DNA from: Micromonospora sp. MW-13
GTDB lineage: Bacteria > Actinomycetota > Actinomycetes > Mycobacteriales > Micromonosporaceae
DNA: 64,000 nucleotides
Assembly: GCF_003434305.1 (NCBI RefSeq)
Contig: NZ_QKKX01000035.1
Span: 216,158-280,157, forward strand
Reading direction: 5' to 3'
Below the pieces are notes generated by a model that ran no database searches, was not told the origin of the DNA, and saw only the letters and a list, made by a program, of their open reading frames with translations. Within the stretch, counting starts at the first letter, position 1. The number at the start of each line of letters is the position of its first letter. Shown piece after piece: positions 34,304-41,006 of the stretch. Both the position numbers and the translations under genes were made by a program.

Positions 34304-35104
34304 TCAACCCATCGGCTGACGAACCGGGGTGTCGGACGGGACCGGCCCGCCCGACAGGGGTGCCGGACGGTCACCGCGCGTGTCCGTCGCCGCGCCGGAC
34401 CGGCCGCCGGTCGGGCCGGTGGGCGACCCGGGACCGGGCGGCGGGCAGAGCGGCAGCAGGTCCGCCAAGCGGGACAGCACGACGTCGGGGCCGGCGGCGA
34501 GCAGGACGTCGGGGTCGGACTCGCCCCACAGCGCGGCGACCGGGGTCACTCCCGCGGCCCGGGCGCTGACCAGGTCGGCGGGCGCGTCGCCGAGCAGCAC
34601 CGCCTCGCCGGGGCGTACCCCGAGCAGCTCCAGCGCCCGCCGCACGATGTCCGGGGCAGGCTTCGGTCGGGCCACCTCGTCCGCGCCGACGACGTGATCG
34701 ACCAGCGACAGCAGGCCGAGCGCGCCGAGCAGGTCCCGGGCCCGCACCCCGCTGCGGCCGGTGGCAACGGCCAGGCCCAGCCCCCGCCCGCGCAGGACGC
34801 CCAGCAGCTCGACCACCCCGTCGACCGGGGTCACCCGGTGCGCCAGCCGGTTGCTCTCCCGAACGAACGGGCCGGCCATCGCCGCCGGCAGGCCCAGCAA
34901 CGCCAGCACCTCGGGCAGGTACCGGCCCGGATGCCGGCAGTACTCCTCGACCGGCGCCACCCCGTCGCCGACCACCTCGGCGTACGCGAGGACGAACGCC
35001 TCCCGGGCCACGGCCAGGCTGTCCACCAGCACGCCGTCGAGGTCGAACACGACCGCCCGGACCGGGTCGGACGCGTTCCGCCGGCCTCCCGCCGCACCGG
35101 TCAC
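34304..35104 (-). CDS. HAD-superfamily hydrolase (Gph/PGP-like phosphatase)
   Basis: 266 residues from GTG 35104 with GGGAGG 8 bases upstream; the frame is open far upstream but only this part is family-like. Motif I is VVFDLDGVLVDS with the nucleophile and acid Asp, motif II LAVATGRSG, motif III Lys in VARPKPAPDIV, motif IV VLLGDAPADLVSA. A helical cap lies between motifs I and II, as in subclass I phosphoglycolate-phosphatase-like enzymes. The last about 45 residues are Gly/Pro-rich and probably disordered. Divergent from the matB-like gene. In a polyketide cluster it may dephosphorylate a pathway intermediate, but it may equally be unrelated. Confidence 0.85.
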   Translation of the reverse strand: MTGAAGGRRNASDPVRAVVFDLDGVLVDSLAVAREAFVLAYAEVVGDGVAPVEEYCRHPGRYLPEVLALLGLPAAMAGPFVRESNRLAHRVTPVDGVVELLGVLRGRGLGLAVATGRSGVRARDLLGALGLLSLVDHVVGADEVARPKPAPDIVRRALELLGVRPGEAVLLGDAPADLVSARAAGVTPVAALWGESDPDVLLAAGPDVVLSRLADLLPLCPPPGPGSPTGPTGGRSGAATDTRGDRPAPLSGGPVPSDTPVRQPMG

Positions 35105-35152
35105 CGGCGGCACCTCCCGGGGGACGTCGACGACACGGCCGGCGGCGGCCGG

Positions 35153-35159
35153 TAGGGGT
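35153..35159 (+). promoter_or_regulatory. TAGGGGT element between divergent HAD and matB-like genes
   Basis: A single TAGGGGT heptamer in the 243-base divergent intergenic region; no good second half-site 10-11 bp away. Included because the heptamer recurs across the cluster. Confidence 0.35.
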
Positions 35160-35347
35160 GGCCGGGCCGGGGGCACCCCGACTACGGTCGGGTCGTCCCG
35201 GGACCCGCCGTGCCGGGCCTCCGGCGACGACGCGCACCGCACCGGCGCCCACGCGAACCCTACCGGCGACCCGGCCGGGCCGGCGGACCGGAGCCGGTCC
35301 GGCGTGGCGTCGGCGCCGGATCCGAGCCGCTGGAGAGGGGCCAGAGC

Positions 35348-36757
35348 ATGCCGTTGCTGCGTTGGTTGGCAGAGTCCGACGACGAGCGCCCGGGGGCGGT
35401 GCGGGTCGACGACCGGGCGGTGTCCTGGGTCGAGCTGCGCCGCCGGGCCGCGGCGGTGGCCGACGAGCTGCGCGGCGTCGACCGGGTGGCCGTCGAGGCC
35501 ACCGCCACCCTGGAGACGGTGGTCGCGGTGGTGGGCGCGTTGTCCGCCGGCGCGGCCGTCGTACCGGTGCCGCCGGACGCGGGGCCGATGGAGCGCGACC
35601 ACATCCTGCGCGACTCGGGCGCGGCGGCGCTGCTCGTCCCGGCGGGCGGTGCGCAGCCGGTCGCCGCCGCCGGCCCGCCGGTGGTCCCGGTCGACCCGAA
35701 CCGGGAGTCGGACACCGTCCACCCCGAGCCGGACCCGGCCGGCACGGCACTGATCCTCTACACCAGCGGCACCACCGGGGCCCCGAAGGGCGCGGTGATC
35801 TCCCGGGGAGCGGTCGCCGCCTGCCTGGACGGCCTCGCCGACGCCTGGTCCTGGACCCCGGACGACCTGCTGGTGCACGGCCTGCCGCTGTTCCACGTGC
35901 ACGGGCTGGTGCTCGGCGTGCTCGGGCCGCTGCGGCTGGGCAGCCGGCTGCACCACGTGGGTCGGCCCCGCCCCGACCGGTACGCGGCGGCGGCCGGCTC
36001 CGTCTACTTCGGCGTGCCCACCGTCTGGTCCCGGATCGCCGCCGACGCCGACGCGGCGCGGGCGCTGCGCCCGGCGCGGCTGCTCGTCTCGGGCAGCGCG
36101 GCCCTGCCGGCGGCGGTCTTCGCCGACCTCGCCACGCTCACCGGACACCGGGTGGTCGAGCGGTACGGGATGACCGAGACGCTGATCACGGTGAGCGCCC
36201 GCGCGGACGGGCCCCGCCGGCCGGGCACGGTCGGGGTGCCGCTGCCCGGGGTACGCACCCGGCTGGTGGACGAGCACGGCACGCCGCTGCCGGCCGACGG
36301 CACCGCGATGGGCGAACTCCAGGTGTGCGGGCCCACCCTCTTCGACGGGTACCTCGACCGGCCGGACGCCGACGCGGCGACCCGGACCCCGGACGGCTGG
36401 TTCCGCACCGGGGACGTGGCCACCGTCGACCCGGACGGCTGGCACCGGATCGTCGGTCGGGCCGCCACCGACCTGATCAAGAGCGGCGGCTACCGGATCG
36501 GCGCGGGCGAGGTGGAGGACGCCCTGCTGGCGCACCCCGGCGTCCGGGAGGCCGCCGTGGTCGGCACCCCGCACCCGGACCTCGGCCAGCAGGTCACGGC
36601 GTACGTGGTGGGCGACGGGGTGAACGGGTCCGAGCTGATCGACTTCGTGGCCCGCCAACTGTCCGCACACAAGCGTCCCCGCGAGGTGCGGCTCGTCGAC
36701 GCGCTGCCCCGCAACGCCCTCGGCAAGGTGCAGAAGACGAGGCTGACGGCCGACTGA
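35348..36757 (+). CDS. matB: MatB-like malonyl/methylmalonyl-CoA synthetase
   Basis: 469 residues from ATG 35348 with GGAGAGG about 8 bases upstream. It is an adenylate-forming enzyme with intact motifs: A3 LYTSGTTGAPKGAV near residue 138, a MatB-like LVHGLPLFHVHGLVLGVLGP near 175-195, ERYGMTETL near 271, A7/A8 FRTGDVATVDPDGW and DLIKSGGYRIGAGEVED, and the catalytic A10 Lys in RNALGKVQK near residue 459. The Arg of ERYGMTE contacts the malonyl carboxylate in characterised MatB proteins. The overall pattern resembles the Streptomyces coelicolor enzyme, which converts malonate or methylmalonate plus CoA and ATP to the acyl-CoA. It would feed the malonyl and methylmalonyl ATs of the PKS downstream. 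Confidence 0.87.
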   Translation: MPLLRWLAESDDERPGAVRVDDRAVSWVELRRRAAAVADELRGVDRVAVEATATLETVVAVVGALSAGAAVVPVPPDAGPMERDHILRDSGAAALLVPAGGAQPVAAAGPPVVPVDPNRESDTVHPEPDPAGTALILYTSGTTGAPKGAVISRGAVAACLDGLADAWSWTPDDLLVHGLPLFHVHGLVLGVLGPLRLGSRLHHVGRPRPDRYAAAAGSVYFGVPTVWSRIAADADAARALRPARLLVSGSAALPAAVFADLATLTGHRVVERYGMTETLITVSARADGPRRPGTVGVPLPGVRTRLVDEHGTPLPADGTAMGELQVCGPTLFDGYLDRPDADAATRTPDGWFRTGDVATVDPDGWHRIVGRAATDLIKSGGYRIGAGEVEDALLAHPGVREAAVVGTPHPDLGQQVTAYVVGDGVNGSELIDFVARQLSAHKRPREVRLVDALPRNALGKVQKTRLTAD

Positions 36758-36779
36758 CCGGCCGGGCGGGCGGCCCCGC

Positions 36780-37442
36780 TCAGGCGGTGGGGGCCGGGAT
36801 GCCGATCGCGGTGAGCACCAGACCCCGGCCCACCAGGAACCGGCCGGTGAAGGCGGTCACCGGTACGCCGCCCAGCACCGGGCCGGGCACCAGCAGCTCG
36901 GCCACGAAGGTCCCGGCCGGGTCGACGACGATGTCCGCCTCGGCGAAGTCCAGCCACCGGCCGGTGAGCGGGAACCACGCCTTGTACACCGACTCCTTGG
37001 CGCTGAACAGCAGGCGGTCCCAGCAGACCGACGGGCGGGCGGCGGTCAGCGCGGCCGTGCGGGTCCGCTCGGCCGGCAGGGCGATCGCGTCGAGCACCCC
37101 CTCGGGCAGCGGCGCGTGCGGCTCCGCGTCCACCCCGAGGGTGGCGAGCGCCGCGGCCCGGCCGAGGACCGCGGCCCGGTAGCCGTCGCAGTGGGTCATG
37201 CTGCCGACGATCCCGGCCGGCCAGACCGGGGCGCCGCGCGCGCCGGAGACGATCGGCGCCGGCTCGACGCCCAGCTCACCGAGCGCCCGGCGGGCGCAGT
37301 GCCGCACGGTGGTGAACTCCCGGCGCCGCTTCTGCACCGAGTTCGCGACGAGCGCCTCCTCCTCGGGAAACAGGGTCAGTCCGGCGGGATCGTCGAAGGA
37401 CTCGGCCACGGCCACGGAGGGGGGCAGGATCTGCTCGATCAC
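36780..37442 (-). CDS. 4'-phosphopantetheinyl transferase, Sfp/EntD-like
   Basis: 220 residues from GTG 37442. No ribosome binding site is present; TACCAT lies 6 bases before the GTG and could be the -10 box of a leaderless transcript. Motifs of the broad-specificity PPTases are present: RRREFTTVRHCARRALGELG near residues 38-57, MTHCDGYRAAVLG, LGVDAEPHAPLPEG with the magnesium-binding Asp, and FSAKESVYKAWFPLTGRWLDF with the catalytic Glu/Lys. It attaches the phosphopantetheine arm of CoA to the serine of ACP domains, so it probably activates the PKS of this cluster. Converges on the matB-like gene with 22 bases between stops. Confidence 0.9.
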   Translation of the reverse strand: MIEQILPPSVAVAESFDDPAGLTLFPEEEALVANSVQKRRREFTTVRHCARRALGELGVEPAPIVSGARGAPVWPAGIVGSMTHCDGYRAAVLGRAAALATLGVDAEPHAPLPEGVLDAIALPAERTRTAALTAARPSVCWDRLLFSAKESVYKAWFPLTGRWLDFAEADIVVDPAGTFVAELLVPGPVLGGVPVTAFTGRFLVGRGLVLTAIGIPAPTA

Positions 37443-37492
37443 CCGCCGATGGTAGGTGGGCCGGATCGCCGCGCCGCCCCTCGGGCGGTCGA

Positions 37493-37510
37493 TAGGGGTA
37501 AGGTACGGGT
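37493..37510 (+). promoter_or_regulatory. TAGGGGT/TACGGGT direct repeat between PPTase and cold-shock genes
   Basis: TAGGGGT at 37493-37499 and TACGGGT at 37504-37510, 11 bp apart, in the 156-base divergent region. They lie 51 bases before the PPTase start and 89 bases before the cold-shock gene start. Confidence 0.45.
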
Positions 37511-37598
37511 GCCCGCCACCCGGGTCGGCTGCCAGTCTGTGGGATACCGGCCCCGGTGGCCGAGGCGTGCGGAGTGGTCGGACGGATGCGGGAAAGCG

Positions 37599-38027
37599 AT
37601 GCTCAGAGGCAAAGTGGTGCGGTTCGACGAGGTGCGGGGTTACGGGTTCATCGCCCCGGACGACGGCGGTGACGACGTGTTCGTCCACGCGAACACCGTG
37701 GACGGCGACAAGTGGACGATGGTGCCCGGCGTACCGGTGGAGTACGAGGCGGTGGACAGTGACCGCGGTCCGAAGGCGCTCACGGTGCGGGTGACCGGCG
37801 GCGCCCCCGAGCGGAGCGCCACGGCCGGCGCCGGGCGCGCCCGGGAGGTCGCGGCGGGCACGGAGGACGAGGAGGGCCTGTGCGACGTGCTCTCCGAGCG
37901 GACCTTCTTCGCGGAGACCACCGAGGCCCTGCTGACCGCCGTGCCGGACCTGACTGGCGCCCAGATCGTGGCGGTACGCGCCCGGATGCTGGCGCTGGCC
38001 CGGCGGCACGGCTGGGTGGAGGGCTGA
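37599..38027 (+). CDS. Cold-shock-domain protein with C-terminal helical extension
   Basis: 142 residues from ATG 37599, with GGAAAG 2 bases from a purine-rich stretch upstream. Residues 1-68 are a cold-shock domain: LRGKVVRFDEVRGYGFIAPD contains RNP1 (GYGFI) and DVFVHANTV contains RNP2. An Ala/Gly/Glu linker follows and then about 60 residues (CDVLSERTFFAETTEALLTA, LTGAQIVAVRARMLALARRH) forming a helical domain I cannot name. Classical CspA proteins end at about 70 residues, so this is a two-domain variant. It binds single-stranded nucleic acid by family; the reason for its place between PPTase and a matB paralogue is unknown. Confidence 0.82.
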   Translation: MLRGKVVRFDEVRGYGFIAPDDGGDDVFVHANTVDGDKWTMVPGVPVEYEAVDSDRGPKALTVRVTGGAPERSATAGAGRAREVAAGTEDEEGLCDVLSERTFFAETTEALLTAVPDLTGAQIVAVRARMLALARRHGWVEG

Positions 38028-38060
38028 CGGTCCGTCGCATCGGCCGGGGCGCGGGTGCGC

Positions 38061-39446
38061 TCAGCCTGCGGCGATCAGCAGCGACTTCCTGATCCGGCCC
38101 TGCACGCTGCGCGGCAGCTCGTCGACGAAGTGCACCCGCCGGGGCCGCTGGCAGGCCGACAGGTACCGCCCGACGTGGTCGATGAGCGCCTGCGCGGTGA
38201 GCCCCTCGGCGGCGACGACGTACGCGGTGACCTGCTCGCCGAGGAGCCGGTGCGGGATGCCGACGACGGCGGCGTCGTGGACCCCGGGGTAGCTCAGCAG
38301 CACCTCCTCGACCTGGCCGGCGTACACGCTGCGGACCCGGCCGTGCACCACGTCGGTGCGGCGTCGTCCGATGATCCGGTGCGACCCGTCCGGCGTCACG
38401 CTCACCAGGTCGCCGGTGGCGTGCCACCCGTCGGTGCCGGTGCGCTGCCCGCTCCGGTCGACGTACCCGCTGAACAGGGTCGGCCCACGGATGCTCAGCT
38501 CGCCGACCGACTCGCCGTCGGCCGGCACCGGCAGGTCGTCCCGGCCCAGGACCCGGACCTCCACCCCGGGCAGGGGGGCGCCGACGGCGCCGGCGGCCGT
38601 CGGGGCGTCCGCCCGCCCGGCCAGCGCGATGAGGGTCTCCGTGGTGCCGTAGCCCTGGACGAGCGAGTGCGAGGTGAGCAGCCGGAGACGTTCGGTCACG
38701 GCGGGCGCGAGCGGGGCGTCCCCGGAGACCAGGAGCCGGGCGCCGGCGAGGGCGCGCGCCAAGGGCCGGTCCCGGGCGATCCTCGCCCACTGCCCGGGCA
38801 CCGCGAGGTACAGGGTGCCGCCGGGGCCGGCGACGGCCTCCCGGTCGAGGTGGACGAAGCGGCTGCCCACCCGCAGCGCGCCGAGCAGCCCGACCACCAG
38901 GCCGTACGCCCGGAACAGCGGGGCGCCCTGGACCAGGACGTCGTCCCCGGTCCACCGCCACGCGTCGGCCAGCAGGTCCAGGCCGACGGCGACGGCCCGG
39001 CGCGAGATGCGCACGCCGCGCGGCGGGCCGCTGGTGCCTCCCGTGTAGAGGATCACCGCGTCGGCGTCCGGTTCCGGCTCGGGCTGCCGGGTCGAGGATC
39101 GCTGCCGCAGGTCGACCGGGACGGCCGGCAGGCCGAGGGCACCGGGGCGGGTCGGGCCGAGGACCACGGTCACCCCGGCCTCGCGCAGGATGCGACGGCG
39201 CTCCCGCTCGTCGGCGTCCGGCGGCACGGGCACCAGCGGCACTCCCGCGTGGACGGCGCCAACCATGCCGACAACCGCCTCCAGGCTGGGGGTCGCGTCG
39301 ACGGCGACCGCGCCGGCGCCCCGGATCCGGTCGGCGACCGCGTTCACGCAGCCGAGCAGCGCTTCACTGGAGAGGCTCCGCCCGGCAACCCTGACCGCAT
39401 CGGCCCGATCGGCACCGTGACCATACAGTGCCGGCAGCAGTGTCAT
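38061..39446 (-). CDS. Degenerate MatB-like acyl-CoA synthetase paralogue
   Basis: 461 residues from ATG 39446. Over its whole length it aligns by eye with the matB-like gene at 35348, for example DAWRWTGDDVLVQGAPLF and LLVSGDAPLAPAV. Many catalytic positions differ: the A3 loop is YTGGTSGPPRG (Ser to Gly, Thr to Ser, Lys to Arg), FHVHGL became FRAYGL, ERYGMTE became QGYGTTE (loss of the carboxylate-binding Arg), the A8 KSGGY stretch became HGRVRS, and the A10 lysine is Arg (SVQGRIRK near residue 449). The frame is intact with no stops, so it is not a plain pseudogene. It may be inactive, a non-catalytic partner, or an enzyme with another acyl substrate. Confidence 0.8.
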   Translation of the reverse strand: MTLLPALYGHGADRADAVRVAGRSLSSEALLGCVNAVADRIRGAGAVAVDATPSLEAVVGMVGAVHAGVPLVPVPPDADERERRRILREAGVTVVLGPTRPGALGLPAVPVDLRQRSSTRQPEPEPDADAVILYTGGTSGPPRGVRISRRAVAVGLDLLADAWRWTGDDVLVQGAPLFRAYGLVVGLLGALRVGSRFVHLDREAVAGPGGTLYLAVPGQWARIARDRPLARALAGARLLVSGDAPLAPAVTERLRLLTSHSLVQGYGTTETLIALAGRADAPTAAGAVGAPLPGVEVRVLGRDDLPVPADGESVGELSIRGPTLFSGYVDRSGQRTGTDGWHATGDLVSVTPDGSHRIIGRRRTDVVHGRVRSVYAGQVEEVLLSYPGVHDAAVVGIPHRLLGEQVTAYVVAAEGLTAQALIDHVGRYLSACQRPRRVHFVDELPRSVQGRIRKSLLIAAG

Positions 39447-39606
39447 CTCCGTTAACCCCTGTCGGGGACGTGGTGGAGTCTCGGCAGTGGCTGGGACATC
39501 ACGGCCACAGAACCCTTCGCGTCATGGGTGCGCGTAGCCCCATATCCGGCCTTCCCCGCCGTCCGCGCGGGTGCTCCGAAATTAGGCTGCCCTTTCGCTT
39601 AACACA

Positions 39607-39613
39607 ACCCCTA
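39607..39613 (-). promoter_or_regulatory. TAGGGGT element upstream of the degenerate matB paralogue
   Basis: ACCCCTA on the plus strand, TAGGGGT on the minus strand, 161 bases before the start of the paralogue and in the same orientation. The second half-site is poor (TTAAGCG 11 bp on). Confidence 0.4.
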
Positions 39614-40712
39614 GCCGCGCCGGTCCGATGCGTCGCTGGCGGGCGGGGTGGCCGGGGGTTGAGGGGCCGATGGGCCAGGTAGGACGCGATCCGCGCCGGC
39701 CCGGGGGGCGGCGGCGGGGCCGGGGCCGGGCGGCGACGGGGCGAGGACGCGACGGTGACGTATTCCGTCGCGACGGACGGCCAAGAGAGCGCGATCCGGA
39801 CCGGGTGGGAAATAATTGGCGACGAATGCCACAGTGGAATCCGTGAATCAGGTTCGGCCAAAATTCGGTATGTTGATCCGGGACGACTGACGGAATGCCT
39901 CGGCCCGCAACTCCGGTAACCGCGTGAACACGGCGCGCGGACAACCATTGAGGCCACATAATTCTTAATTAACGTCAATCTCACCTATCCGCTGTTAAAG
40001 GTTCGAATCGGGCAAGGACGCGGCGACGTCGCCGATGCGGATCCTTCCGTTCCACCCGCGGTTCGCCCCACCCTCGAACGCGGGCCGACCGGCACCCACC
40101 GCACACTCGCGAGGCGGCTGGCGGCCGACCGGAATGCGAATTCTTTTAGCCTTCTGTCGGCGGGGCGCGGGTCGTCCCGCACCGCGACAGGCGCACCGGG
40201 AGCGGCGGCGAGGGGCACGCCGACCACCGTCAGCCCGGGCCGGACCGGCGTCCGCGAGCGGCGCACCCGACCCGGCCCGCATCCGCCGCCCGCCTCGCCC
40301 CGCCGTCGCCGCAGCCCGCCATCGGGGCGCTGAACTGTGCCTACTTCGCGCTCGACGACGAGCCGCACCGGGGGGCCAGCCGGCTCGGACCACTGCCGGC
40401 CGCCCGAGATACGGGACGCGGATCCGGCCGGCCACCCCTCGCGCGAGCCGCCCGCCCCGCGCCGGCGCCCGGCGGGCGGGACGCCGGGCCAGCCGACCCG
40501 ACGGCCACGTGGGCCCCGACACCGAACGCCGCGACACCTTCCCCAGCAATTTCGGCAAGCGCCGAAAGCGCCCGCGACCGACCCGCTTCCGCGAACCACA
40601 TCACGTTACGAATTTGACCGGCGACTTTCCGTCGCGATTGACGCGTCGATGACGGGGGCCGCCCCGCCATCGACGCCAAACCGATGTTTGCCTATCCTTT
40701 ACAACTTCCGGC

Positions 40713-40741
40713 TTGCCGCCCAATTCTGGGACTGCCATACT
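40713..40741 (+). promoter_or_regulatory. Sigma-70-type promoter candidate for the first LAL regulator gene
   Basis: TTGCCG at 40713-40718 and CATACT at 40736-40741 with a 17-base spacer, inside an AT-rich patch. It points toward the LAL gene starting at 41007, implying a leader of about 260 bases. Confidence 0.5.
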
Positions 40742-41006
40742 CCCAGCATGCACGGCGGTCGATAGCGAGGGGACGGGTCCGAGGGGGCGAGAATTGTCGA
40801 TGACGCTGGTGGGGCCATGATTCGGTGGCGCCGGACAGTCAGGTTAATCGATGGCCCGCCCACTGCCTGAGATGATCGTCTATATTCGCCAATACGGGAA
40901 TGGGTCGAAAATTGCCGGTCTCCGATTTCGTCAGGCCCCTCGGCAGCCCGGGGAAGGTGGCGCACCCGGTGCCGGCGGAGCCTGCGCTCCTGCCGAGGCC
41001 ACGACC

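Larger units (their letters stand above)
39447..41006. other. Long gene-poor regulatory region upstream of the tandem LAL genes
   Basis: About 1.56 kb in which I can support no gene. It is a mosaic: AT-rich patches (39580-39610, 39800-39990, 40120-40150, 40600-40740, 40830-40930) alternate with very GC-rich stretches. Open frames exist on both strands but encode Arg/Pro-rich sequence without family features. It holds the TAGGGGT element at 39607-39613, a good promoter candidate at 40713-40741, and an untranslated leader of up to about 260 bases before the first LAL gene. Confidence 0.6.

Noticed and set aside
40003..40020. GGTTCGAATCG resembling a tRNA T-loop
   Set aside because: The flanking bases do not form a T-stem and no acceptor, D or anticodon arm could be built around it; a chance match or, at most, a degraded attachment-site fragment.
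40035..40652. Possible genes in the gap before LAL1 (also 39499-39984 minus and 39985-40599 minus)
   Set aside because: Arg/Pro-rich low-complexity translations, no ribosome binding sites, no recognisable motif, and AT-rich patches breaking the coding pattern.
40851..41006. Upstream ATG as start of LAL1
   Set aside because: The extra 52 residues are Gly/Ala-rich and not LAL-like; ATG 41007 has GAGG upstream and begins the conserved domain.
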